DNA of 64,000 bases, taken from Embleya scabrispora (GTDB lineage: Bacteria > Actinomycetota > Actinomycetes > Streptomycetales > Streptomycetaceae). The notes under the pieces are model-generated. The model saw nothing but the letters and a program-made list of their open reading frames with translations. It was not told where the DNA came from and did not search any database. The stretch spans positions 434,001-498,000 of the forward strand of contig NZ_MWQN01000004.1 of assembly GCF_002024165.1 (NCBI RefSeq). The letters run 5' to 3'. Shown in pieces: positions 42,511-50,793 of this stretch (positions are counted from its first letter, which is position 1; each line of letters opens with the position of its first letter). Both the position numbers and the translations under genes were made by a program.

Positions 42511-43416
42511 TCAGTCGGTCGCGGGGCCGGGCACGACGGTGAAGCGGTGCCCCCAGTTGCTGGGCGACTCGTAGTGGCCGACGGTCCAGTCCCGGTCGTC
42601 GATGACCCGGCCGTTGTAGCCGTATTCGATGTCGAAGCCGGAGGGGGTGCGGACGTAGAAGGAGGTCATCCGGTCGTTGCTGTGTTCGCCGATGGACAGC
42701 GGGATGGGCAACTCCCTTTCCTGGACCGCGTCCAGGGCGCGGCCGACGGCTTCCAGGGTGGTGACTTCGAGCATCAGGTGGCCCAGGCCCGAAACGGGTG
42801 CGCCCGGGAGCGCGGCGAAGGCGATCGAGTGGTGGCGGGGGTTGCAGTGCAGGAAGTGTGCGGACCGCGGGCCGAACGCGATCGTGTCGGAGAGCCGGAA
42901 GCCGAGGTGGTCGGTGTAGAAGGCGGCGGCCCCGGCGGCGTCTTCGGCCAGCAGGAAGGTGTGGCCGATGCCGATCTCGCCGGCCTCGGTTTCGCCGGCG
43001 ACGAAGGTGACGCCGCGCGGTGAGGTGAAGCCGGACGTGTCGACGGTCGGGCCCCAGTACGCCTCGATGGTGTTGCCGGTCGTGTCGCGGAACACGATCA
43101 GGGCGCGGACGCGGCGGCGTTCGGCCAACCCCGGGTCCTCGTGCACCTCGATCCCGCGCGAGCGCAGCGTGTCGGCGAGGGCTTCCAGCCGGTCGGCCGA
43201 CCGGACTTCCAGGCCGAGGGCGACGAGCGACTGCGGGCCGGCGGGCTCGCCGGCCTCGATCGCCAGCCGCCAGGAACGGCTGTCGGTCTTGAACAGGAGG
43301 GTGTCCGGGTCGGCCGAGCGGGCGGCCTGCAATCCGAGGATCTCGGGCCCGAAGTGCCGCCACGCCTCCAGAGGGCCGCGTACGACGACGTAGCCCAGGG
43401 CGCTCACGATGCTCAT
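42511..43416 (-). CDS. extradiol ring-cleavage dioxygenase (BphC-like, type I)
   Basis: A 301-residue vicinal-oxygen-chelate protein with two tandem glyoxalase/bleomycin-like modules. The iron ligands of the C-terminal module are recognisable: His in EIGIGHTFLLAE, His in NPRHHSIAFAAL and Glu in GFDIEYGYNG. It splits a 3-substituted catechol beside the hydroxyls to a yellow 2-hydroxy-6-oxo-dienoate, the substrate of the hydrolase encoded next to it. ATG 43416 (MSIVSALGYVVV) matches family starts. Confidence 0.93.
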   Translation of the reverse strand: MSIVSALGYVVVRGPLEAWRHFGPEILGLQAARSADPDTLLFKTDSRSWRLAIEAGEPAGPQSLVALGLEVRSADRLEALADTLRSRGIEVHEDPGLAERRRVRALIVFRDTTGNTIEAYWGPTVDTSGFTSPRGVTFVAGETEAGEIGIGHTFLLAEDAAGAAAFYTDHLGFRLSDTIAFGPRSAHFLHCNPRHHSIAFAALPGAPVSGLGHLMLEVTTLEAVGRALDAVQERELPIPLSIGEHSNDRMTSFYVRTPSGFDIEYGYNGRVIDDRDWTVGHYESPSNWGHRFTVVPGPATD

Positions 43417-43473
43417 GGTCTGGTCCTGCTCCCTTGTTCGGTGGACGGGCGTCCGGTTCGGACCGGACACGCC

Positions 43474-44322
43474 CTAGACGGCGTCGGCGAGGAACGCTCG
43501 GGTCATCGCCTGGAATCGTTCGGCCTGTTCGATCTGCGCCCAGTGGCCGCAGTGCGGCAGCAGGTACAGGCGGGCACGGGGGATGCGGCGGGCGAACCAC
43601 TCGCTGCCCTCGGGCGGGACGACGACGTCCTCGCGGCCGTGCACCAACAGCACCTCGTTGGTGATCCGCTTCAGCGCGATCTCGGGCAGCCCCGGACCGG
43701 CGCCGGGTGCCATGGTGAACGTCTGTCGATGCGAGCGCTCCACCTCCGGACGGACGGCCATCGCCAGACGCTCCTCGGCGATGGCGCCGAGCCGGTCCCC
43801 GAACAACGTGGGGTCGTACAGCATGAACGAGATCAACTCGGCCATCGACCGTGCGGTGGGGTCGTCGTAGAAGGTGATCAGCCGCATCATCGCGGGCGAC
43901 GGCGTGGTGGCGGTGCCCGCGCCGGCGGCACCCATCAGCACGGCCCTGCCGAATCGCTGCGGAGCGCGGACCAGCAGGTGCAGCGCGAGGGCGCCGCCCA
44001 GCGAGTTGCCGACGAGGTGGACCCGTTCCAGGCCCAGTTCGTCGAGCAGGCCCAGGCAGGCCGCCACGTTCTGGCGAAGGCGGGAGCCGGGCGGGGTGTG
44101 CTCGGGGTGGCTGGAGTCGCCCCACCCGACCTGGTCCACGACCAGGCAGTCGTAGGTGTCGGACAACGCCGCGACGGTGCCGGCGAAGTTGGACATGCCG
44201 GTCGCGCCGGGACCCGAGCCGTGCAGGAAGAGGATGGTCTCCGCGTTGCCTCGGCCGGCGCGGTGGACTCGGAGGGTGTACTCCCCCACCCTCACATCGG
44301 AGGTGACGACCGTATCGCTCAT
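43474..44322 (-). CDS. meta-cleavage product C-C hydrolase (BphD/MhpC-like)
   Basis: A 282-residue alpha/beta hydrolase. The oxyanion region FLHGSGPGATGMSNF and VDQVGWGDSSHPEH, the nucleophile elbow LVGNSLGGALALHL (serine), the acid HGREDVVVPPE and the base PHCGHWAQIEQAERF are all in place, as in BphD/MhpC/TodF. It hydrolyses the ring-cleavage product to a carboxylic acid and 2-hydroxypenta-2,4-dienoate, which feeds the hydratase at 11 kb. It is the first gene of the upper operon; ATG 44322 starts MSDTVVTSDVRVGEY. Confidence 0.92.
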   Translation of the reverse strand: MSDTVVTSDVRVGEYTLRVHRAGRGNAETILFLHGSGPGATGMSNFAGTVAALSDTYDCLVVDQVGWGDSSHPEHTPPGSRLRQNVAACLGLLDELGLERVHLVGNSLGGALALHLLVRAPQRFGRAVLMGAAGAGTATTPSPAMMRLITFYDDPTARSMAELISFMLYDPTLFGDRLGAIAEERLAMAVRPEVERSHRQTFTMAPGAGPGLPEIALKRITNEVLLVHGREDVVVPPEGSEWFARRIPRARLYLLPHCGHWAQIEQAERFQAMTRAFLADAV

Positions 44323-44765
44323 GTGTTCGGCTCCCGTTCGAGTGAGTCGCCTCGAGATCGTGTGTCGCGTGGACGTCCCGGCGCGCGGCGCACGAGCCCG
44401 GTTCTCCGGTGCGGGCGCGGCGATCGGGTGATCGCATCCACGTCCTGTGAGTCTCGGTCGCGCGATCCGAATCGCGGCCGGATCGTTCCGGTGGCCGGGA
44501 CGCGCGCCTGCGGCGCGGGCGTATCGTCGACGGGAATCCGCGTTCGACCGTGGCGAGTTGGGCCGGGCCGGGTTCGGCCCTTTCGACCGGCGGAACGAAT
44601 CGTTCTTCGCTGCGCCGGGCGGTGGCGCGGTGCGGCCGATGGGGCGGGGCTGCTCACCTCGGCGGTGGCGCCGGCGTCCGGCATCCCGGCGGGCCGGGCT
44701 CGCCGGCCACCCCGGTGGTGTATCCGTCGCCGGTGTCGGTGGGAAGTCGACGACCCGGCGGTGCT
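44323..44765. other. upper-operon promoter region with an inverted repeat
   Basis: No gene. The region upstream of the aromatic operon. At 44461-44476 CGCGAT-CCGA-ATCGCG is a perfect 6-base inverted repeat, a possible operator. The remaining sequence is GC-rich without clear structure. Confidence 0.45.
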
Positions 44766-45377
44766 CTACGCGGTGGTGGCCGGTCGGCCGGCACTCTCGC
44801 TGATGGTGGTCAGGACGAGTTGGCGCAACCGGCGCATCCCGGCGGGCACGCCGACGGTCCCGGCGTCGGTGAACACCACCAGGCCGGCGGTGAACGACAT
44901 GGTCAACTCGCCCAGTTCCAAGGCCAGTTCCTGCGGATCGGGGACGCCGCACGCGCGCGCGACCGGCTCGATCACGGCGATCAACCCGGTGCGGACCCGG
45001 TCGCGGGCCTCGGACACCAGTCGCGTGATGGTCGCGTCTCCGTCCTCCTGCAACTGCAGCAGGAACATCAGTCGCATGAACGGCATCTGATCACTGATCA
45101 CGTGCGCGGCGGCGTCGTAGAAGGCGCCGAGCCGGTCGAGCGGATCGCCGGGCAGGTCGTCCACGGCCGGCAGCGACGCGAAGAACAATCCGGAGGAACG
45201 CTCGAACACCGCCGCCAGCAGGCCGTACTTGTTGGTGAAGTGGTGGTAGATCGATCCCACGGGGAAGCCGGACGCCTGGCAGACCTGGCCGACGGTGACG
45301 TTCGCGTAGCCCCGGGTGCCGAACAGACGCTCTGCCGCGTCCAGGATCCGGTCCCGGTTCGCGTTCGTCTTGTCCAT
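44766..45377 (-). CDS. TetR-family regulator near the aromatic operon
   Basis: A 203-residue TetR protein. Start ATG 45377 is preferred to a GTG nine bases upstream, because an AGGGTG site fits it. The DNA-binding domain is at residues about 8-55 (NRDRILDAAERLFGTRGYANVTVGQVCQASGFPVGSIYHHFTNKYGLLAAVFE). The C-terminal domain binds an unknown effector. It lies 10 bases after the IclR gene stop on the same strand, so the two are probably co-transcribed and form a regulatory pair for the upper aromatic operon downstream. Confidence 0.88.
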   Translation of the reverse strand: MDKTNANRDRILDAAERLFGTRGYANVTVGQVCQASGFPVGSIYHHFTNKYGLLAAVFERSSGLFFASLPAVDDLPGDPLDRLGAFYDAAAHVISDQMPFMRLMFLLQLQEDGDATITRLVSEARDRVRTGLIAVIEPVARACGVPDPQELALELGELTMSFTAGLVVFTDAGTVGVPAGMRRLRQLVLTTISESAGRPATTA

Positions 45378-45387
45378 GGGCGACACC

Positions 45388-46218
45388 CTACCCAGCGGCT
45401 GGGATCAGGTGGGCGGCCGAGCCGGCCGGAATCGATCGGGAGATCGCGGCGGCCGTGTGACGCAGCGGGTTCACCAGGACGGTTCCGCTGCCCGCAGCCG
45501 CCGCGAAGGCGACGGACACCGCCGCGACGGCCCGGCCCGCGACCAGTATCGGTACCGCCACGCAGGCCAACCCGTCGACGGCCTCCTCCCGGTCGACGGC
45601 GTAACCGTCGACGCGCACGGCGGCCAGTTCCCGGCGCAGGGCCGGCACCGAGGTGAGCGACCGGGCGGTGCGGGGCGCCGGCGGCGCGGCCGACACCTCG
45701 GCGATCGTGCGGTCCGTGGAGAACGCCAACATCGCCTTGCCGATCGCCGTACACCGGGCCGGCAATCGACCCCCGACCAGCGCCGGGGAACGGTCGTATC
45801 GGCGGCCGCGAAGCTTTTCCAGGTACACCGCGTCCGCGTCGCGCAGGATCGCGAGGTGCAGCGTCTGCCCGGTCACCCGGTGCAGTTCCTCCAAATGCAC
45901 CAGGGCCGCGTCGCGCAACGCCACCTCCGGGGGCAGGGTTCCGAGCGAGAACATCCGCAGACCCATCCGGTAGCCGTCGCTGTGCTGCTCGATCGCGCCG
46001 ACCTCGAGCAACATCGCCAACACCCGATGGGCGGTGGACTTGGGCAGCCCACTGCGGCGCACGATCTGCGCGAGGGTCAGTACGCGCCGGCTGTGACTGA
46101 AGACGCCCAACACCCGAAACGCCTTCCACAACACCGACGGCGCCAACGTGTCCCCGCCACCGAGCCCGATCTCCGCCGCGGTCCCGCCGGCCACGCCCCT
46201 GTCCTCGTCCATGTCCAC
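45388..46218 (-). CDS. IclR-family regulator near the aromatic operon
   Basis: A 276-residue IclR regulator (ATG 46218; ATG 46212 also possible). The winged helix is at about 25-90 (PSVLWKAFRVLGVFSHSRRVLTLAQIVRRSGLPKSTAHRVLAMLLEVGAIEQHSDGYRMG). The effector domain has the usual RCTAIGKAMLAFSTDR and DREEAVDGLACVAVPILVAGRAVAAVSVA motifs. IclR proteins often activate aromatic catabolic operons. A set of ACTCTAGAATC repeats 23 bases upstream of its start is a likely self-binding site. Confidence 0.9.
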   Translation of the reverse strand: MDMDEDRGVAGGTAAEIGLGGGDTLAPSVLWKAFRVLGVFSHSRRVLTLAQIVRRSGLPKSTAHRVLAMLLEVGAIEQHSDGYRMGLRMFSLGTLPPEVALRDAALVHLEELHRVTGQTLHLAILRDADAVYLEKLRGRRYDRSPALVGGRLPARCTAIGKAMLAFSTDRTIAEVSAAPPAPRTARSLTSVPALRRELAAVRVDGYAVDREEAVDGLACVAVPILVAGRAVAAVSVAFAAAAGSGTVLVNPLRHTAAAISRSIPAGSAAHLIPAAG

Positions 46219-46240
46219 GTCCCGACTCCGCTCACCGAAA

Positions 46241-46275
46241 ACTCTAGAATCAAGACTCTAGAATCCAGATTCTAG
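46241..46275. promoter_or_regulatory. direct and inverted repeats upstream of IclR gene, candidate operator
   Basis: ACTCTAGAATC occurs twice (46241-46251 and 46255-46265, 14 bases apart). The second copy also forms a perfect inverted repeat with the following half, CTAGAATC-CA-GATTCTAG (46258-46275). The cluster is AT-rich against a GC-rich background and lies upstream of the IclR start, so autoregulation is likely. Confidence 0.7.
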
Positions 46276-46302
46276 TCACGGTAACCGCAGCCCCCGGACG
46301 GG

Positions 46303-46980
46303 TCAACCCGGGCGCGGGGGTGTCGCATCGTCGCGACTGCCGTGGATGTCGTCCTCGGCCTCGGGGTGTGTCGCGTACGGATTCGGCGCGTCGTCCGCGA
46401 GTACGCCCACGAACGGTTCACCCTCGCCCGCGAAGGTGTACGCACCGCCTTCGATGCGCTCGATCAGGCCGCGCGTCCATTCCGCGCCGGCGTCGGCCGA
46501 GTGCACCCACATGTTCATGATCTCGCCGATGTGCCCCAGTTGTTCGAGCCCTTCCTTCGGCGTGTAGTACTCGGTGACCGAGGACCGCCACCGCTCGAGC
46601 CCCGCGACCCTCTCCTCGAGGAGTGCGACGGCCTCGGCTCGCGGCAGGTCGACGATGAAGCCGATGCCGGCCGAGAGCACGTCGGTCTTCTGCTCGTGCG
46701 AACTCAGGGCCTCGCGAAGCAGGGTGAAGTACTCCTCGGTTCCCTTGTCGTTGATCTCGTACTCGACGCGGGGCGGGCCGCCCACGGTGCTCGGGGCGAC
46801 GTCGTGCGCGACGAGGAGTCCCTGCTTCGCCATCTGCTTGAGCGCGTGGTAGATCGAGCCCGGCTTGGCGTTGGACCACTCGTGGGCCCCCCAGAACTCC
46901 AGGTCGTTGCGCACCTGGTAGCCGTGCGCTCGTCCGTGCTGGCGGACCGCGCCAAGAATCAGCAGCCGGATCGCCGACAT
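46303..46980 (-). CDS. PadR-family transcriptional regulator
   Basis: A 225-residue PadR protein. ATG 46980 (MSAIRLLILGAVRQHGRAHGYQVRND) is preferred because a GGAGAGGAG site lies six bases upstream; earlier ATGs overlap that site. The winged helix is LEFWGAHEWSNAKPGSIYHALKQMAKQGLLVAH, followed by VEYEINDKGTEEYF (wing) and a long helical dimerisation domain. PadR proteins repress exporters or phenolic acid decarboxylases. It is divergent from a DrrAB-like exporter, with three copies of one operator motif in the gap. Confidence 0.92.
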   Translation of the reverse strand: MSAIRLLILGAVRQHGRAHGYQVRNDLEFWGAHEWSNAKPGSIYHALKQMAKQGLLVAHDVAPSTVGGPPRVEYEINDKGTEEYFTLLREALSSHEQKTDVLSAGIGFIVDLPRAEAVALLEERVAGLERWRSSVTEYYTPKEGLEQLGHIGEIMNMWVHSADAGAEWTRGLIERIEGGAYTFAGEGEPFVGVLADDAPNPYATHPEAEDDIHGSRDDATPPRPG

Positions 46981-47019
46981 GCGCATCTCCTCTCCGGGCA
47001 ATTTTTACCGAAATCACTA

Positions 47020-47123
47020 TACAAGTTTGACTAGCGACGTGGCGCCGACCGCCATCGCGATGTAATCAAGTTTGACTAGCCGCTCGAAACGTCGTACCTT
47101 GCGTCTCTAGTCAAGTTTGACCA
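47020..47123. promoter_or_regulatory. three operator copies, CAAGTTTGACTAG type (PadR sites)
   Basis: Copies at 47022-47034 (CAAGTTTGACTAG), 47067-47079 (CAAGTTTGACTAG) and 47107-47123 (CTAGTCAAGTTTGACCA). The third shows the full palindromic form, AGTCAA-GT-TTGACY. They lie between the PadR gene and the exporter genes; the third covers the expected promoter of the exporter. Confidence 0.75.
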
Positions 47124-47130
47124 CTGACTC

Positions 47131-48081
47131 ATGGAGGCTGACTTGCCCGAGCACGATCCGGCGATCGTCGTCGAAGGACTGCGCAAGAGGTACGGGGACA
47201 AGCAGGCCCTCGACGGCCTCGATCTCACCGTCCGCGCCGGGACCGTACAGGGGATCCTCGGCCCGAACGGCGCCGGCAAGACCACGGCCGTACGCATCAT
47301 GTCCACGCTGCTGCGCCCCGACGAGGGACGGGTCGAGGTGGCGGGAATCGACGTCCGGACCCGGGCCGACGAGGTGCGCGCACGCATCGGGCTGCTCGGC
47401 CAGAACGCGGCGGTCGACGAAGAGCTCGGCGGCCGCCAGAACCTGGAGATGTTCGGCCGTCTCCACCATCTCGGCGCCCGCCGAGCCCGCGCCCGGGCCG
47501 ACGAACTCCTGGCCCGGTTCGGGCTCGCGGACACCGGCACCAAGGCCGTCAGGCAGTACAGCGGCGGCATGCGGCGACGGCTCGACCTGGCGGCGTCGCT
47601 CATCTCCCGGCCGCAGGTGCTCTTCCTGGACGAGCCCACGACCGGGCTCGACCCCCGCGGTCGCGCCGAGGTGTGGAACGCGGTGCGCTCGCTGGTGGAC
47701 GGCGGCACCACCGTCCTGCTGACCACGCAATACCTGCAGGAGGCCGACCAGTTGGCCGATCGGATAGCGGTGATCGACCACGGAAGGGTCATCGCGGAGG
47801 GCACGGCGGACGAGCTGAAGTCCGAGACCGGCGGTGACCGCATCGACGTGGTCCTGCGCGACGCGGCCCAGTTGGCGCGTGCGGCCTCGCTCCTGCCCGG
47901 TGACGTGGTCGTCGACGAGGACCGGCGCATGGTCGGTGCCTCGATCACGGACCGGATGGCCGCGCTGACCGAGACCATGCGGGTGCTGGAGGCGGCCGGC
48001 ATCGAGGCCGAGGACATCGTGGTGCGCCGACCGACGCTCGACGAGGTCTTCATGCACCTGACGAGGGAGGACGCCATATGA
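47131..48081 (+). CDS. ABC exporter ATPase (DrrA-like)
   Basis: A 316-residue ATPase of the daunorubicin-resistance type. Walker [11 protein letters not shown]-loop [13 protein letters not shown], signature [15 protein letters not shown], Walker [13 protein letters not shown] and switch His region [16 protein letters not shown]. The C-terminal extension ([15 protein letters not shown] to [13 protein letters not shown]) is the DrrA-family one. ATG 47131 has no ribosome site, while TTG 47143 is placed five bases after GGAGG, so the shorter form (starting at 47143) may be the real one, or the longer message may be leaderless. Confidence 0.92.
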   Translation: MEADLPEHDPAIVVEGLRKRYGDKQALDGLDLTVRAGTVQGILGPNGAGKTTAVRIMSTLLRPDEGRVEVAGIDVRTRADEVRARIGLLGQNAAVDEELGGRQNLEMFGRLHHLGARRARARADELLARFGLADTGTKAVRQYSGGMRRRLDLAASLISRPQVLFLDEPTTGLDPRGRAEVWNAVRSLVDGGTTVLLTTQYLQEADQLADRIAVIDHGRVIAEGTADELKSETGGDRIDVVLRDAAQLARAASLLPGDVVVDEDRRMVGASITDRMAALTETMRVLEAAGIEAEDIVVRRPTLDEVFMHLTREDAI

Positions 48082-48902
48082 GTGCGACATCCGGTGCGGA
48101 CACGGCGTACGGTACGGGCTCGAAGCCGATCTGGGCGATCATCGACTCCTGGACGATGACCAGGCGCGAACTGGCCCGCTGGGCGCGCCAACCCGTGCAG
48201 GTGGTCGTCGGCCTGGTCTTCCCGGTCATGATGCTGCTGATGTTCGGCTACCTGATCGGCGGCGGACGAGGCGTCGCCGGGGACTTCAGGACCTACCTGG
48301 TGCCCGGCATGCTCACCATGACCATGGCGTTCGGCCTCGAGGCGACGATGCTCTCGGTCACCCGGGACCTCGACAAAGGGGTCGTCGACCGGTTCCGTTC
48401 GATGCCCATGAACTCCGGCGCGGTCCTGGTCGGGCGAAGCATCGCGGACATGCTGCAGTCGGCCGTCGGCCTGATCGTGATGATCGCGGTCGGATACGCC
48501 ATCGGCTGGCGCACCCACGAGGGATTCGCTCCCTTCCTGGGCGCGGTGGGACTGCTGTTGTTGCTGCGGTTCGCGATGTTGTGGGTCGGCATCCACCTGG
48601 CGATGGTCGCGGGCCGGCCGGAGTTGGTGCAGGCGGTGCAGATCCTGGTCTGGCCGCTCGGATTCCTTTCCAACGCCATCGCCTCGCCCGAGTCGATGCC
48701 GTCGTGGCTGGGCGCGATCGTGGAGTGGAACCCGATGTCCGCGACGGCCACCGCTGTGCGCGATCTGTTCGGCAACCCGGGCGCGGGTGGCGACTCCTGG
48801 GCCGCGACCCACGCGGAACTCCTCGCGGTCGCCTGGCCGGTGGCGTTGATCGCGGTGTTCTCCCCACTGGCGGTCGGGCGGTTCCGGGACCTGAGCCGCT
48901 GA
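48078..48902 (+). CDS. ABC exporter permease (DrrB-like)
   Basis: A 274-residue ABC-2 type membrane protein with about six helices (first at about 43-62, [21 protein letters not shown]). The ABC-2 signature region ([40 protein letters not shown]) is present. ATG overlaps the ATPase stop (ATGA). With the ATPase it exports a hydrophobic compound or drug; regulation by PadR is likely from the operator positions. Confidence 0.92.
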   Translation: MSATSGADTAYGTGSKPIWAIIDSWTMTRRELARWARQPVQVVVGLVFPVMMLLMFGYLIGGGRGVAGDFRTYLVPGMLTMTMAFGLEATMLSVTRDLDKGVVDRFRSMPMNSGAVLVGRSIADMLQSAVGLIVMIAVGYAIGWRTHEGFAPFLGAVGLLLLLRFAMLWVGIHLAMVAGRPELVQAVQILVWPLGFLSNAIASPESMPSWLGAIVEWNPMSATATAVRDLFGNPGAGGDSWAATHAELLAVAWPVALIAVFSPLAVGRFRDLSR

Positions 48903-48918
48903 CGACGAACCCGTGATC

Positions 48919-48957
48919 GCCCCGGGCGGACCCCCACACCGGGTCCGCCCGGGGCGC
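48919..48957. terminator. bidirectional terminator, 16-base perfect stem
   Basis: CGCCCCGGGCGGACCC (48919-48934) pairs exactly with GGGTCCGCCCGGGGCG (48942-48957) around a 7-base loop. It is between the convergent exporter permease (ends 48902) and the flavin dehydrogenase (ends 48966). Confidence 0.85.
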
Positions 48958-48965
48958 GCGAAGCC

Positions 48966-50627
48966 TCACGCGAGGCGTTGCGCCAGCGCGCGTCCGGCCG
49001 CGCGGCCGGAGAAGATGCAGCCGCCGAGGAAGGTGCCCTCCAGGGCGTTGTAGCCGTGGACGCCCCCGCCGCCGAAGCCGGCTGCCTCGCCGGCCGCGTA
49101 CAGGCCCGGGATCACCTCGCCGTCCGGGCGCAGCGCCCGTGCGTCGAGGTCGGTTTCCAGGCCGCCGAGGCTCTTGCGGGTGAGGATGTGCAGGCGTACG
49201 GCGATCAGGGGGCCGTGTGCGGGGTCGAGGAAGCGGTGCGGTTTGACGACGCGGGTGATCTTGTCGGGCAGGTAGGCGCGGGCGTTGCGGATCGACATCA
49301 GTTGGAGGTCCTTGCCGTACGGGTTGGCCGCCTCGCGGTCGCGGGCCAGCACCTCGCGCTCGATGTCGGCGTAGTCGAGCGGGGTGTCGGGGGTGAGCGC
49401 GTTCATCCCGTCGACGAGGGCGCGCAGGTCGTGGCGGACCACGAAGTCCTCGCCGTGGTCGAGGAAGGCCTGTACCGGACCCGGCGCGCCCTTCTTGACC
49501 CGGGAGAGGGCGAGTTTGAGGTCCTTGCCGGTGATGTCGGGGTTCTGTTCGGACCCGGAGAGCGCGAATTCCTTCTCCACAATGGTGCGGGTGAGCACGA
49601 ACCAGGTGTGGTGGTGTCCGGTGGCGCCGATGTGGCGCAGTGTGGCGAGGGTGTCGTGGCCGGGGAACAGCGGGGCGGGCAGGCGTTTGCCGGTGGCGTC
49701 GAACCACAGCGAGGACGGGCCGGGGATGATCCGGATCGCGTGGTCGGGCCAGACGGGGTCCCAGTTTTTGATGCCCTCGGTGTAGTGCCACATGCGGTCC
49801 CGGTTGACCAGGGACGCCCCGGCGCGTTCGGCGGCGTCGAGCATCCGGCCGTCGACGTACGCGGGCACCCCGGTGATCATCTCGGCCGGGGCGGGGCCGA
49901 GCCGGTCGACCGGCCAGTGCGCGCGGACCCGTTCGTGGTCGCCGCCGATCCCGCCCGAGGTGATCACGACGGCCTGGGCGCGCAGTTCGAACTCCCCGGC
50001 CGCCTCGCGCGAGGAGCGCACGCCACGCGGCGCGTCGTCGGGTGCGAGCAGGGTCCCGCGCACACCGGTGACCGCGCCGTCCTCGACCACCAGGTCGTCG
50101 ACCCGGTGCCGGAACCGGAAGTCCACCAGGCCGCGCTCGGCCGCCGCGAGCACCGGCTCACGAAACACCCGCACCACCTCGGGGCCGGTGCCCCAGGTCA
50201 GATGGAAACGCGGTACGGAGTTGCCGTGCCCGGTCGCGGTGCCACCGCCACGCTCCGCCCACCCGACGGCGGGGGTCAGCCGCAGGCCGAGACCGTGCAG
50301 GTAGGCCCGTTTGGCACCGGCGGCGAAGTCGACGTAGGCCTCGGCCCACCGGCGCGGCCACCGATCCTCACGCTCCCGATCGAAGCCCGCCGAGCCGAGC
50401 CAGTCGGCGAGGGCGAGTTCCCGCGAGTCCTTGATGCCCATACGGCGCTGCTCGGGACTGTCCACCAGGAACAGCCCGCCCAGCGACCAGAACGCCTGAC
50501 CACCCAGATTGGCCTCGTTCTCCTGGTCCACCACGATCACCCGCCGCCCCGCACGGGTGAGTTCGTATGTGGCCACCAAGCCGGCCAGGCCGGCACCGAC
50601 GACGATGACGTCCGCGTGGTCGATCAC
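48966..50627 (-). CDS. FAD-binding dehydrogenase (KstD/fumarate reductase-like)
   Basis: A 553-residue flavoprotein. GTG 50627 is chosen for its GGAGGTTC ribosome site. The N-terminal FAD motif is VIVVGAGLAGLVATYELTRAGRRVIVVDQE; SWSLGGLFLVDSPEQRRMGI, a GGIGGDHERVR segment, and the C-terminal GLYAAGEAAGFGGGGVHGYNALEGTFLGGCIFSGR are typical of the FAD_binding_2 family of putative dehydrogenases related to 3-ketosteroid delta-1-dehydrogenases and fumarate reductases. Substrate unknown, possibly a steroid- or enone-like compound. Not obviously part of the aromatic or uronate operons. Confidence 0.85.
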   Translation of the reverse strand: MIDHADVIVVGAGLAGLVATYELTRAGRRVIVVDQENEANLGGQAFWSLGGLFLVDSPEQRRMGIKDSRELALADWLGSAGFDREREDRWPRRWAEAYVDFAAGAKRAYLHGLGLRLTPAVGWAERGGGTATGHGNSVPRFHLTWGTGPEVVRVFREPVLAAAERGLVDFRFRHRVDDLVVEDGAVTGVRGTLLAPDDAPRGVRSSREAAGEFELRAQAVVITSGGIGGDHERVRAHWPVDRLGPAPAEMITGVPAYVDGRMLDAAERAGASLVNRDRMWHYTEGIKNWDPVWPDHAIRIIPGPSSLWFDATGKRLPAPLFPGHDTLATLRHIGATGHHHTWFVLTRTIVEKEFALSGSEQNPDITGKDLKLALSRVKKGAPGPVQAFLDHGEDFVVRHDLRALVDGMNALTPDTPLDYADIEREVLARDREAANPYGKDLQLMSIRNARAYLPDKITRVVKPHRFLDPAHGPLIAVRLHILTRKSLGGLETDLDARALRPDGEVIPGLYAAGEAAGFGGGGVHGYNALEGTFLGGCIFSGRAAGRALAQRLA

Positions 50628-50793
50628 AGCGGAACCTCCTTGGAAGATCTCGGATGGACCCAACGCGCCTGGACGCGGAGGTATGCAGCCATCATCGTGC
50701 CGCCTCACCCGGGTGGGAGTCGCGGACGCGGTCGAACCCGACGACGAGATCGTCGGCCCGGACGCCCGCCGGAGGTGCGGGTCCGGGCCGTGG

